From contig NZ_QTJV01000016.1 in the NCBI RefSeq assembly GCF_003412465.1, positions 62,001 through 126,000 of the forward strand: a stretch of DNA of 64,000 nucleotides. The letters run 5' to 3'. The notes beneath the pieces are model-generated. The model saw only the letters and a program-made list of their open reading frames with translations, made no database searches and had not been told where the DNA came from. This document shows positions 1 through 7,881 of this stretch, piece after piece (the first letter of the stretch is position 1; each line of letters begins with the position of its first letter). This stretch comes from Chitinophaga silvisoli (GTDB taxonomy: Bacteria > Bacteroidota > Bacteroidia > Chitinophagales > Chitinophagaceae). The translations under genes and the position numbers were made by a program.

Positions 1-14
1 AGTAACTTGCCTGC

Positions 15-704
15 ATGAGAACCAATGAACAGGATAATGCCTTATTTGAAGACGGGAATAAATTTAAACTGGCTGTAGCGGATATGTATTATTTGCTTTC
101 GAGGGAGTATCCTGCCAAGGCGGCGCTGGCACTGGTAGGCAACCGGTATGAAATGGTGAAGAAACAACAGGCGGCGTTGCTGGGAATGGTTTGTTCTGAG
201 CAGGAACTGCAAAACAGGCGGGCGAAAGAACTGGCTGCGGGGCAGTTAAAAGATAAGATCCTATACATTGATGGCTTTAATATATTGATCCTGTTAGAAA
301 CCCTGCTCGCCGGCGGTGTTGTTTTTAAAGGACTGGATGGCTGTTACAGGGATATTTCTTCTGTACATGGGACCTATAAACAGGTAGAGCAGACAGAGGC
401 CGTGTTGTTATTAGCAGGCCGCACACTACAAGCCCTGGGATTGCAGCAGGTGGTATGGGTGTTTGACTCACCGGTATCTAATAGTGGGAAGTTAAAAAGC
501 TATTGTTATGAGCTGGCCGCGAAGTATAACTTTCCCTGGGAGGTTGTGCTGCACCAGCACCCGGATCAGTACCTGATTGAAAATAAGGTATGGGCATGTA
601 GTGCGGATGCATTTGTTTTGAATGAATGTAGGGCCTGGTTTAATTTAGCTGGGTATATCATTGCGCAGCATCAATTTGCAAAGCGGATTGTATCTGCCCA
701 ATAG
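15..704 (+). CDS. DUF434 domain-containing protein (PIN-like)
   Basis: 229-residue cytoplasmic protein with no signal peptide or membrane segment. The N-terminal ~60 residues (LAVADMYYLLSREYP, ALALVGNRY) resemble the DUF434 helical domain. The rest (ILYIDGFNILILLETLLAGG, then VWVFDSPVSNSGKLK) resembles the DUF5616/PIN-like part usually fused to it, with acidic residues in YIDGFN and VFDSP placed like nuclease metal ligands. An in-frame TAA at 3-5 makes the ATG at 15 the only upstream start, so the gene is complete. No function is established for the family; an RNA-processing role is only an inference from the PIN-like pattern. Its 3' end overlaps a small opposing ORF. Confidence 0.75.
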   Translation: MRTNEQDNALFEDGNKFKLAVADMYYLLSREYPAKAALALVGNRYEMVKKQQAALLGMVCSEQELQNRRAKELAAGQLKDKILYIDGFNILILLETLLAGGVVFKGLDGCYRDISSVHGTYKQVEQTEAVLLLAGRTLQALGLQQVVWVFDSPVSNSGKLKSYCYELAAKYNFPWEVVLHQHPDQYLIENKVWACSADAFVLNECRAWFNLAGYIIAQHQFAKRIVSAQ

Positions 705-853
705 ACCATTTGTTTTGTTTTGAAATCTTCCATGGAGACATGGAGGTAAAATACTTTCTTCCTGGCAGGGATTCTTTTTTTTGTAAAGACAAAAAACAAT
801 AAGATGATAATTGGATAAAGCCAGAGCGCCCCTAACAGGATATAGAAATGCAT
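671..853 (-). CDS. possible small membrane protein
   Basis: 60-residue ORF with one strongly hydrophobic N-terminal segment (ILLGALWLYPIIILLFFVF, about residues 4-22) followed by a basic stretch (TKKRIPARKK), as in a single-pass protein with a cytoplasmic tail. It overlaps the last 34 bases of the DUF434 gene in a tail-to-tail arrangement and shares a divergent intergenic region with the TMEM175-like gene. No family is recognised. It may be a chance ORF; support comes only from the plausible membrane topology and from filling an otherwise empty gap. Confidence 0.35.
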   Translation of the reverse strand: MHFYILLGALWLYPIIILLFFVFTKKRIPARKKVFYLHVSMEDFKTKQMVYWADTIRFAN

Positions 854-919
854 GGTATATGGGAATAGATTATTTACGGGATAAATATATGTAAATTCGT
901 ATCAAATATTGCGCGCACA

Positions 920-1498
920 ATGAACAAAAGCAGGCTCGAAGCTTTCAGCGATGGTGTACTTGCCATCATCATCACCATTATGGTACTGGAAATCAAAATT
1001 CCACACGGCACTGACCTCTCAGCCATCAAACCCCTTATCCCTGTTGCCCTCTCCTATTTATTCAGCTTTATTTATGTAGGTATTTACTGGAACAATCACC
1101 ACCACCTCTTCCAGGTGGTGAAGGAAGTAAACGGGGCTATCCTCTGGGGTAATCTGCACCTGCTGTTCTGGATTTCGCTGCTTCCATTTGCGACCGGGTG
1201 GATAGATGAAAACCATTTTGCCTCGCTTCCTGTTGCCTTCTATGGCTTTATCCTTTTCATGTGTGGTGCCTCCTGGAAGTTACTGACGATTATTATTATC
1301 AAACATGAGGGAGAAAATTCCCGTCTCAAACAGGCGTATAAAAGTGATTATAAAACCTATGTGTCTATTGCGCTGTATATTTCCGGTATTTCAGTCGCAT
1401 GGCTCTATCCCATTGTCAGCGTGCTCTTTTATGTCATGATTGCTGTGATCTGGTTCATTCCTGACAGGAGGATTGAACGCAATCTTAAAAGCCACTAA
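920..1498 (+). CDS. TMEM175-family (DUF1211) potassium channel-like protein
   Basis: 192 residues with about six hydrophobic segments. The first helix carries the family signature RLEAFSDGVLAIIITIMVLE (R-x-x-x-F-S-D-G), which in TMEM175-type channels forms the pore-lining helix. A single six-helix unit of this length is usual for bacterial members, which assemble as tetramers and conduct K+ with low selectivity; this is family knowledge. The C-terminus is basic (IPDRRIERNLKSH). Start ATG at 920. The gene is transcribed alone, with a small hairpin just downstream. Confidence 0.85.
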   Translation: MNKSRLEAFSDGVLAIIITIMVLEIKIPHGTDLSAIKPLIPVALSYLFSFIYVGIYWNNHHHLFQVVKEVNGAILWGNLHLLFWISLLPFATGWIDENHFASLPVAFYGFILFMCGASWKLLTIIIIKHEGENSRLKQAYKSDYKTYVSIALYISGISVAWLYPIVSVLFYVMIAVIWFIPDRRIERNLKSH

Positions 1499-1516
1499 TC
1501 AATTTTCCTAAATTTC

Positions 1517-1540
1517 ATCGCTCAAAAGCGATTTATTCTA
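1517..1540 (+). terminator. weak hairpin downstream of the TMEM175-like gene
   Basis: ATCGCT (1517-1522) and AGCGAT (1527-1532) form a perfect 6-bp stem with a 4-base loop, followed by TTTATTCT. It lies 19 bases after the stop codon. The stem is short, so this is only a possible terminator. Confidence 0.3.
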
Positions 1541-1587
1541 AGCCCTAATTTTTCCGGAATTCGTAAACCGGCTAGTTTCCTATTGCC

Positions 1588-1595
1588 TAATTTTG
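1588..1595 (+). promoter_or_regulatory. possible -7 element ahead of the TonB receptor
   Basis: TAATTTTG matches the Bacteroidota -7 consensus TAnnTTTG exactly and lies 79 bases before the receptor's ATG. No convincing -33 TTG element is visible at the expected distance, so the call is weak. The same octamer lies upstream of the AraC gene at 10322. Confidence 0.2.
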
Positions 1596-1673
1596 AGCCC
1601 GCCACTTTTGTATGCGTCTATTCGAACCAACCTATTATGTCCATTAAGCACATTCTAAACCAATATTTATATA

Positions 1674-4022
1674 ATGCTTAAAAGCACGTCTATTCTGGCT
1701 GTACTAACCATTTGCAGCCTCGCCGTGATGGCCCAGCATGGCATCATTACAGGTGTAGTCAGCACTGCCGACGGCAAGCCCGCCCCTTTTGTTGACATCA
1801 CCCTGCAACCCGGCAATACAGGCACCTCCGCTGACCGGCAGGGGCATTACCAGATCAATAATATCAAAGCCGGTAAATATACTGTTGTCGCCAGCTTTAC
1901 AGGCTTGAAAGCACAGTTCCAACAGGTAGAAGTAGGAAATGATCAAACCGTGACAGTCAATTTCTCACTAAGTGAAGATAACCATACCTTACAGGAAGTT
2001 ACTGTTTCATCCGGGTATAATAAGTTCGCGAAGAAGGAGACTGAAAACATTGCCCGTATGCCACTGAAGAACCTGGAGAATCCGCAGGTGTACAATGTGG
2101 TACCTAAGGAGTTGTTGCAGGACCAGGTGATTGTGAGTTATAATGACGTGCTGAAGAATGTAACCGGTGTGAGTCAGTCGCTGGTCAATGGTTCGAACTC
2201 CTGGAACCTAAGAGGATTTTCCACCTCCAGTTACCTGCGCAATGGTCTGCAGGACTATAAAGGTAACAGCATCGAAATTGCAAATATTGAGCGTATCGAA
2301 GTACTGAAAGGGCCTTCTGCTACTTTGTTCGGGAGTTCTCTCACCTCCTTTGGCGGTCTGCTGAACAGGGTGACGAAGAAGCCTTATGAAACATTCAACG
2401 GAGAAGTGAGTTATACGCTGGGGGGCTTTGGCCTGAGCAGGGTGACCGCTGATTTTAACACACCACTGAATAAGGAGAAAGACCTGCTGCTTCGTACCAA
2501 CGTTGCTTACCATGATGAAGGTAGTTTCCAGGATGCAGGCTTTACTAAACGCTTCTTTATTGCCCCTTCTCTCTTATACAAGGTAAATGACAGGTTTACG
2601 GTGACGCTGGATGCAGAGGTGTATAGCCAAAAGGCCAATGACTTCAACCGCCTGTTTCCACAAGCCTCTTTTACTAAAACAAATCCACGCGACCTGAGTG
2701 TCAACTGGAAACGATCATACAGCAACAATGACCTGTACCTGACCACTCCCTCTGTAAGTTTGTATGGTGCGGCTACCTACAAGATCTCTGACCAGTGGAC
2801 TTCACAAACCACTTTCTCTCATACCAATTCTTCCATCCAGGGGTATTATAGCTGGAACAGCATTCTGGGTGATACTGCAGTATCCCGCAACCCCGGTTAT
2901 GAGCACGTACAATATAATTATACAGAAGTACAACAAAACTTCAATGGGGATTTCAAAATTGGTCAGCTCCGCAACCGTGTGGTATTAGGACTCGACTACC
3001 TGAATGGCAATAATAACAGTACGACTGTCAGCTACATTGGATTTGACCAGGTAAAGATTGCAGGTCATGACCCTAAATATAATGAACTGACCTTACCTGC
3101 CTTACAACAGGCGCTGGCGAATTTGCCATATGCCAAAACCCGGACTCAGCAAAGCGTGTATAGCGCCTATGTATCCGATGTATTGAATATCACCCCGGAC
3201 CTGCTGGTAATGGCGAGTCTGCGTGTAGACCATTTTGTCAACAATGGTACCTACAATGCCAATCTCGATACCACTACCGGAAAATATAACCAGACTGCTC
3301 TTTCCCCTAAGTTAGGATTAGTATACCAGCTGGTACCGAAACACTTGTCCCTGTTTGGTAACTATATGAATGGCTTCAGTAATAATGCGCCGGCGCAACA
3401 ACCGGATGGTCAGTTCAGGACCTTCAAACCGAGCCATGCCAACCAATGGGAAACGGGTGTAAAACTTGAGTTCTTCAATGGTAAACTGAATAGTACCCTG
3501 AGCTACTACCACATCAAGGTAGACGATGTGATCCATGCGAGCTTTGATCCAACACAGGTGGGTTACTCTGTACAGGATGGTGGCAAGCTGAGTAAAGGCT
3601 ACGAAGCAGAAATTATTGCCAACCCTGTAAAAGGGTTGAACATCATTGCCGGCTATGCTTACAATGATATTTACACTATCAATACCAACCATGATGTGGA
3701 TGGTCTTCATCAATGGACCGGCCCTGCACAGATGGCTAATCTGTGGATCAGTTACCACCTGTTCAACACTGCCCTGAAAGGTTTGGGATTGGGTATTGGT
3801 GGTAACTACAATGGTAAAGCATATATCACGCAGTCCCGCGCTGCAGGTGAATTCCACCTCCCTTCCTATACTGTACTGAATGCCGTACTGAGTTATGAAC
3901 GTGCTGTATACCGGATCAGTATGAAAATGGATAACCTGACAAACGAAGTATACTGGGGTAGCTATGTGAGCCAGATGATGCCTCGTCGTTTTAGTACCAC
4001 GGTGACCTTTAAGTTCAGATAA
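1674..4022 (+). CDS. TonB-dependent receptor, siderophore/FhuA-like
   Basis: 782-residue outer-membrane transporter. Residues 1-20 are a signal peptide (LAVLTICSLAVMAQ). A carboxypeptidase-regulatory-like beta domain follows (about 22-105: GIITGVVSTADGKPAPF). The plug runs from about 115 to 235, with QVIVSYNDVLKNVTGVSQS and NIERIEVLKGPSATLFGSS typical of FecA/FhuA-type receptors. A 22-strand barrel extends to the C-terminal FKFR, with a terminal aromatic-type strand. The plug and the isolated gene (no SusD next to it) fit ferric-siderophore or small-chelate uptake better than glycan import. The next gene, 32 bases downstream on the same strand, is a hydrolase and is probably co-transcribed. 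Substrate is unknown. Confidence 0.9.
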   Translation: MLKSTSILAVLTICSLAVMAQHGIITGVVSTADGKPAPFVDITLQPGNTGTSADRQGHYQINNIKAGKYTVVASFTGLKAQFQQVEVGNDQTVTVNFSLSEDNHTLQEVTVSSGYNKFAKKETENIARMPLKNLENPQVYNVVPKELLQDQVIVSYNDVLKNVTGVSQSLVNGSNSWNLRGFSTSSYLRNGLQDYKGNSIEIANIERIEVLKGPSATLFGSSLTSFGGLLNRVTKKPYETFNGEVSYTLGGFGLSRVTADFNTPLNKEKDLLLRTNVAYHDEGSFQDAGFTKRFFIAPSLLYKVNDRFTVTLDAEVYSQKANDFNRLFPQASFTKTNPRDLSVNWKRSYSNNDLYLTTPSVSLYGAATYKISDQWTSQTTFSHTNSSIQGYYSWNSILGDTAVSRNPGYEHVQYNYTEVQQNFNGDFKIGQLRNRVVLGLDYLNGNNNSTTVSYIGFDQVKIAGHDPKYNELTLPALQQALANLPYAKTRTQQSVYSAYVSDVLNITPDLLVMASLRVDHFVNNGTYNANLDTTTGKYNQTALSPKLGLVYQLVPKHLSLFGNYMNGFSNNAPAQQPDGQFRTFKPSHANQWETGVKLEFFNGKLNSTLSYYHIKVDDVIHASFDPTQVGYSVQDGGKLSKGYEAEIIANPVKGLNIIAGYAYNDIYTINTNHDVDGLHQWTGPAQMANLWISYHLFNTALKGLGLGIGGNYNGKAYITQSRAAGEFHLPSYTVLNAVLSYERAVYRISMKMDNLTNEVYWGSYVSQMMPRRFSTTVTFKFR

Positions 4023-4054
4023 TATCTTAAATTTAAAGGTAAACCTTCATCCAT

Positions 4055-4945
4055 ATGAGCAATAATATTAGGAAAGAGGATATTAAACAGGAAGTCTTTG
4101 ATCTGTATGACGATTATGCCCATAATCGCCTGAGCAGACGCGACTTTATTGATAAACTCTCGATCTATGCCGTAGGCAGCATGACTGTGCCTGCGTTGAT
4201 GAGCTTCCTGATGCCCAATTACGAGGATAATATCCAGGTTAAACCAGATGATCCCCGCCTGAAAACGGAGTATATCACCTATAATTCCCCGAAGGGTGGT
4301 GGGAGTATCAAAGCGCTTTTGTCTAAACCAGCTGATGCAAAGAAACCGCTGGGAGGTATCGTTGTCGTGCATGAGAACAGGGGATTGAATCCTTATATTG
4401 AAGATGTGGCGAGACGTGCAGCGCTCGCAGGGTTTATAACGATTGCTCCGGATGCATTGACTCCATTAGGAGGCTATCCGGGTTCAGATGATAAAGGGCG
4501 TGAGATGCAGGCGAAGCGGGATAAAAATGAGATGCTGGAAGATTTTATTGCCGCGTTTGAATATTTGAAGGGGAACAGGGATTGTAATGGGAAAGTGGGT
4601 GTGGTAGGTTTCTGCTTTGGCGGATGGATTGCTAATATGATGGCGGTGAAAGTGCCGGACCTGGCAGCGGCAGTACCTTTTTATGGATCACAGCCTTCGA
4701 GGGACCAGGTAGCGCAGATCAAGGCACCCCTGTTATTGCATTTTGGTGAGTTGGATACCCATGTGAATGAAGGATGGCCGGCTTATGAAGCGGCGCTGAA
4801 AGAGGAGAAGAAGGAGTATACAGCGTATGTATACCCGGGTGTTAATCATGGGTTTCATAATGACACTACACCGAGGTATGATAAGGCAGCGGCGGAGTTG
4901 GCGTGGAAGAGAACGATTGAGTTTTTTAAGGCGAAACTTGCGTAA
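4055..4945 (+). CDS. dienelactone hydrolase family protein, Tat-exported
   Basis: 296 residues. A twin-arginine motif (SRRDFI, R28-R29) is followed by a hydrophobic stretch (about 36-53), suggesting Tat export. The alpha/beta-hydrolase domain begins near residue 72. VGFCFGG gives the nucleophile Cys187, GELDTHV the acid Asp234 and GVNHGFH the base His265, the Cys-Asp-His triad of dienelactone hydrolases; HENRG near 106-110 is also a family motif. The family hydrolyses lactones and small esters. Its place directly behind a TonB receptor suggests that it opens or cleaves an imported ligand in the periplasm, but that is inference. The 55-odd residues before the Tat motif include helix-forming acidic segments typical of this secreted subfamily. 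Confidence 0.88.
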   Translation: MSNNIRKEDIKQEVFDLYDDYAHNRLSRRDFIDKLSIYAVGSMTVPALMSFLMPNYEDNIQVKPDDPRLKTEYITYNSPKGGGSIKALLSKPADAKKPLGGIVVVHENRGLNPYIEDVARRAALAGFITIAPDALTPLGGYPGSDDKGREMQAKRDKNEMLEDFIAAFEYLKGNRDCNGKVGVVGFCFGGWIANMMAVKVPDLAAAVPFYGSQPSRDQVAQIKAPLLLHFGELDTHVNEGWPAYEAALKEEKKEYTAYVYPGVNHGFHNDTTPRYDKAAAELAWKRTIEFFKAKLA

Positions 4946-4957
4946 ATAACTGGATGG

Positions 4958-5033
4958 CCTGTAGCAGTAAGGAAGAAATTTTATAATGAGCGAATCGTGC
5001 TATTGAATAAAATTGCTTCCTTATTGCTGCAGG
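4958..5033. terminator. long imperfect inverted repeat between convergent genes
   Basis: The left arm 4958-4985 (CCTGTAGCAGTAAGGAAG then AAATTTTATA) pairs with the right arm 5006-5033 (AATAAAATTGCTTCC then TTATTGCTGCAGG) over about 28 positions with four mismatches. The right arm includes the AraC stop codon. On the plus strand it is followed by CTTTTGCTTTTTTT. A bidirectional terminator for the hydrolase and the opposing AraC gene is the simplest reading. Confidence 0.6.
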
Positions 5034-5890
5034 CTTTTGCTTTTTTTCCGGCTTTCCCTGGGCAATGTCCCAAAATACTTCTTGAATGCTGCCGTGAAGT
5101 GTGTGGCATGACAGAATCCTACCGTTTCCGCCACTTCTGAAACAGCAAGACCGGTACTGAGCAGGTATTGTGCACGTTGCATCCTGACCCTGTGCAGGTA
5201 TTGAAACACACTCATTCCAAAGGTAAGTTTGAAATTATATTTTATATAGGTCTCGTTGCTGACAATATGCCGGGCCAGGTCTTTCAATGTATAAGTCTCT
5301 CCCACATGCTGCAGCAAAAAGTTCCGCAATGCATACATCTTGGTCATCACACCTGGCTTCAGCGGTTCGAAATGTTTTCTTTCCGCTACAGGATTCCCTG
5401 CATGCAGGTACTGTGCTACCTGTGATACCTGTGGTAGCTGGGCCACCTGTGATACCGGTGTTGCTTGTGATACCGGTGTTGCTTGTGTTGCTTGTAGTAC
5501 CTGTGATACCTGTGCCACCTGTGCTACCTGTGCCACCTGTGATACTGGTGTTGCTTGTGTTGCCGGTGTTGCTTGTGTTGCTTGTAGTACCTGTGATACC
5601 TGTGCCACCTGTGCCAGCGGCTCCTGAATGCGGCCTTTAATAATCTTTCCGGCCAGGAGGTCTTCCCTGGGTGAGTGACGTTGAAAATATTGATCAAGGG
5701 GAATATTTACCAGCTTCGTTCCGGAGTCTATGGTGTCCTCTCCTTGTAGCTCCGGTGCAGATCCAGGCAATACGAGGTACATAGCAAAGTCGCCCTCTTC
5801 CAGGGTAAACATACAATCGTTGAACGAACAATGTAGCCGTGTTCCTTTCAATAGAAACAACAACTGTATAAAAGGCTGATCGTAGCGCAT
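5021..5890 (-). CDS. AraC-family regulator with a minisatellite-encoded linker
   Basis: 289 residues. The C-terminal ~105 residues form a typical AraC double helix-turn-helix: LKDLARHIVSNETYIKYNFK and, in the second motif, VSEVAETVGFCHATHFTAAF, followed by KKYFGTLPRESRK. The N-terminal ~90 residues have a small beta-rich ligand-type segment. Between them, residues 92-160 are a repetitive tract of three-residue units (AQV, SQV, LQA, TQA, TPV). The tract has no charged residue and is probably an extended flexible linker. The encoding DNA is a 9-base-period repeat. The domain order is otherwise normal, so the protein is probably functional. Its target is unknown; it converges on the receptor/hydrolase pair. 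Confidence 0.85.
   Translation of the reverse strand: MRYDQPFIQLLFLLKGTRLHCSFNDCMFTLEEGDFAMYLVLPGSAPELQGEDTIDSGTKLVNIPLDQYFQRHSPREDLLAGKIIKGRIQEPLAQVAQVSQVLQATQATPATQATPVSQVAQVAQVAQVSQVLQATQATPVSQATPVSQVAQLPQVSQVAQYLHAGNPVAERKHFEPLKPGVMTKMYALRNFLLQHVGETYTLKDLARHIVSNETYIKYNFKLTFGMSVFQYLHRVRMQRAQYLLSTGLAVSEVAETVGFCHATHFTAAFKKYFGTLPRESRKKSKSLQQ
5411..5617. repeat. 9-bp-period minisatellite inside the AraC gene
   Basis: About 23 imperfect copies of a 9-base unit (plus strand: TGTGATACC, TGTGCCACC, GGTGTTGCT, TGTTGCTTG variants). A higher-order duplication is visible: residues 95-121 and 125-151 of the AraC protein are nearly identical. Because the period is a multiple of three, changes in copy number would keep the reading frame, and the complementary frames are also open over this stretch. 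Confidence 0.85.
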
Positions 5891-5973
5891 TACAGGTTAA
5901 ATGACAGGTTGCAAATTTAAGCCCTGCCACATGGGTGCGTTTACGGATTCAGGAAAATGATTTACTGAAGACG

Positions 5974-6012
5974 GAAAAAAAATAGCTTATACCTGCAAGA
6001 GGCATAAGCTAT
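5974..6012 (-). terminator. rho-independent terminator after the royal-jelly-family lipoprotein gene
   Basis: ATAGCTTATACC (5982-5993) pairs with GGCATAAGCTAT (6001-6012), giving an 11-of-12 bp stem with a 7-base loop. On the minus strand it is followed at once by eight T residues (A-run at 5975-5982 on plus). It would end the transcript of the ubiD-ubiX operon. Confidence 0.8.
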
Positions 6013-6038
6013 CAGGTGGAGAGTGGGAAAATACTATG

Positions 6039-7109
6039 CTATAATTTTAACCTGAATATTTTATACGGTAGTACCGGTGGGTAAGAGATCTGGGAGCAGG
6101 ATATATACAGGTATCCATCTGCAGAAATACTGTAACTATCCGGCCACATCAATTTTGTTTTATCCTGTGCGATATAATGCATTTGTAAATCAGGCGTAAT
6201 CTTCACGATCGCATTCTTCTCCAGGTCGCCCATGTACAGGTTCCCTGCATGGTCACAGATCATACCGTCTGTAGTGACGAACCGGCCCAGGTCCTGTACG
6301 CTATCCTGCAGGGTGCGCATGGATGTCTTAAAGTTCCGCAGCAGCTCCGTATTGATACGATACAGCTTATTATCAGTAAGGGGTTTATAATACAACCATT
6401 GCTGATCTGCCGTCAGGGCAATACCATCAGAATTTACTTTCATCGTCCGGCCATTCTTCTCAAACTGGTAATGGGGATCTGACTTCACGGAATAATGATC
6501 ATGCAATACCAGCCTGGATGCTCCTGTTTTGATATTCAGTACCACGATGCCCCCATTGGTAGAAGTGGTCATATAGGCAAAACCATTTACATTGTCAATC
6601 CTGATGTCGTTCAGGTAGCTATCCTTGCCAGCTACTGTTTCCGGGAAATGATAGATCCTGTCGATCTGGTTCGTAGCGAGGTTGATTTTTAGTACCTTGT
6701 TGGCTGCCTGGTACACCGGGCCTAAGCTGATGCCGGCAGCATCTACCACCCACAGGAATCCCTGGTCATCTGCTACTACAGATTGCACACATACAAATTT
6801 ATTTTGCCCATCATCGCCTTTCTGAAAACTATTCCAGGTGCTGTCAGGATACGGAACAGGCTTCCCATTTATCACTTCCACGACAGAATAAGCGTGTTTA
6901 TCCGCCCAGTAAGGGTAATTGGTAAATAAGCGTCCATCCCTGGTAACCGCCACCCCGGTAAGCTGGTAAGCGCTGTCTGCGAATACCTCTTCCAGTTGTG
7001 GTACGGCAGTGGATGTAGCAATTGAATCGTTTGTATTTTTATTGGTCTGTCCACTATTGTTGCACGCGGCTAAGAAAATCCCCAGCACAAATAAATTCAA
7101 TTTCGACAT
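6039..7109 (-). CDS. major royal jelly protein (Yellow)-family lipoprotein
   Basis: 356 residues from the ATG at 7109. A longer reading frame to 7196 would overlap ubiX and hide the signal peptide, so the internal start is preferred. N-terminus MSKLNLFVLGIFLAACNN has a lipobox (LAAC) with Cys16 as the lipidation site. The remainder is a beta-propeller with Yellow/MRJP signatures: QGFLWVVDAAG, NDIRIDNVNGFAYMTTS, GIALTADQQWLYYKPLTDN, and TDGMICDHAGNLYMGDLEKN. Bacterial members are periplasmic or outer-membrane-attached proteins with unclear ligands; related propellers bind small aromatic amines or act as lactonases. It is the last gene of the ubiD operon, 28 bases after ubiX, suggesting a ligand linked to aromatic acid metabolism (inference). 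Confidence 0.82.
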   Translation of the reverse strand: MSKLNLFVLGIFLAACNNSGQTNKNTNDSIATSTAVPQLEEVFADSAYQLTGVAVTRDGRLFTNYPYWADKHAYSVVEVINGKPVPYPDSTWNSFQKGDDGQNKFVCVQSVVADDQGFLWVVDAAGISLGPVYQAANKVLKINLATNQIDRIYHFPETVAGKDSYLNDIRIDNVNGFAYMTTSTNGGIVVLNIKTGASRLVLHDHYSVKSDPHYQFEKNGRTMKVNSDGIALTADQQWLYYKPLTDNKLYRINTELLRNFKTSMRTLQDSVQDLGRFVTTDGMICDHAGNLYMGDLEKNAIVKITPDLQMHYIAQDKTKLMWPDSYSISADGYLYISCSQISYPPVLPYKIFRLKL

Positions 7110-7137
7110 ATGTTCTGCATTTGTTGATGCAGCAAAT

Positions 7138-7716
7138 TTAAGGAAGTTGTGCTTTATGATCGTGATTCCATCTTGGCACATCAATATCGAATCCAAAAAG
7201 GTCCAGTGCTCTTGCTACTGTATGGGTTACAATTTCATCGACCGATTGTGGCCGCAGATAAAAGGCCGGCACAGGGGGCATAATGATTCCGCCCATTTCT
7301 GTCACCTGCGTCATACTTCTCAGGTGGCCCAGGTGTAAAGGTGTTTCCCGGAATAACAATACCAGTCTTCTTCTTTCTTTCAGCACCACATCGGCTGCCC
7401 GGGATAAGAGAGAGCTGGTAATACCGCTGGCGATCTCTGACATCGTCTTTACAGAACAGGGGGCGATCAGCATACCCAGGGTCTTGAATGAGCCGCTGGC
7501 AATGGCTGCTCCGACATCCGCAGTAGGATAAATAACATCTGCCATGGACATGAGTTCTTCATGCTTCATATCGGTTTCGTAGGTCCTTACCAGTTCCGAC
7601 GCTTTGCTCACTACCAGGTGTGTTTCCACATCCTGTTCTTTCAGCAGTTCCAGGGCACGGATACCGTATTGGAGGCCGGTAGCGCCACTGATCCCTATTA
7701 TGATCCTCTTTTTCAT
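7138..7716 (-). CDS. ubiX: UbiX-type flavin prenyltransferase
   Basis: 192 residues, the normal UbiX length. The N-terminal flavin-binding Rossmann signature IIIGISGATGLQYGIRALEL is clear, as are SGSFKTLGMLIAPCSVKTMS, SLLSRAADVVLKERRRLVLL, RETPLHLGHLRSM and the C-terminal GGIIMPPVPAFYLRPQS. The enzyme joins a dimethylallyl group to FMN to make prenylated FMN, the cofactor of UbiD decarboxylases. UbiD lies upstream on the same strand, so the cofactor enzyme and its client are in one unit. A 165-base gap holding a large hairpin separates it from the DUF554 gene. Confidence 0.95.
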   Translation of the reverse strand: MKKRIIIGISGATGLQYGIRALELLKEQDVETHLVVSKASELVRTYETDMKHEELMSMADVIYPTADVGAAIASGSFKTLGMLIAPCSVKTMSEIASGITSSLLSRAADVVLKERRRLVLLFRETPLHLGHLRSMTQVTEMGGIIMPPVPAFYLRPQSVDEIVTHTVARALDLFGFDIDVPRWNHDHKAQLP

Positions 7717-7803
7717 GATGCTTCTTTACTTAATTATGATGAAACGCTGCAGGATCGTGTGTTGATCGCTCCGATTCCTGCGCTCGCGCTGACATATTTC
7801 AAA

Positions 7804-7871
7804 GAGGTTGTATCAAAAATAAACCGGGAGGTTTAATCCCGATGTTAGTCTATTATTTTTGATACAACCTC
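7804..7871. repeat. 19-bp perfect inverted repeat with nested hairpin
   Basis: GAGGTTGTATCAAAAATAA (7804-7822) is perfectly inverted at 7853-7871. The 30-base loop holds a second stem, CGGGA (7825-7829) with TCCCG (7837-7841). It lies inside the ubiD operon between the DUF554 gene and ubiX. It could be an attenuator, an RNA-processing site or a mini transposable element (short terminal inverted repeats without a transposase); the sequence alone does not decide. Confidence 0.75.
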
Positions 7872-7881
7872 ATAAATAAAA

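Noticed and set aside
3318..3857. 179-residue minus-strand ORF inside the TonB receptor
   Set aside because: Antisense to conserved barrel coding sequence; no recognisable domain.
5287..5640. Open frames opposite the AraC repeat (Val/Pro/Leu-rich and Cys/Thr-rich)
   Set aside because: They arise because a 9-bp repeat leaves all frames open; the minus-strand frame carries the AraC domains.
7110..7196. Longer N-terminus for the royal-jelly lipoprotein
   Set aside because: It would overlap ubiX and put 29 residues before a clear lipoprotein signal.
7561..7836. Plus-strand ORF ending near the inverted repeat with a protein-like tail
   Set aside because: Most of it is antisense to ubiX; the last ~35 residues match nothing I recognise, so a remnant gene cannot be supported.
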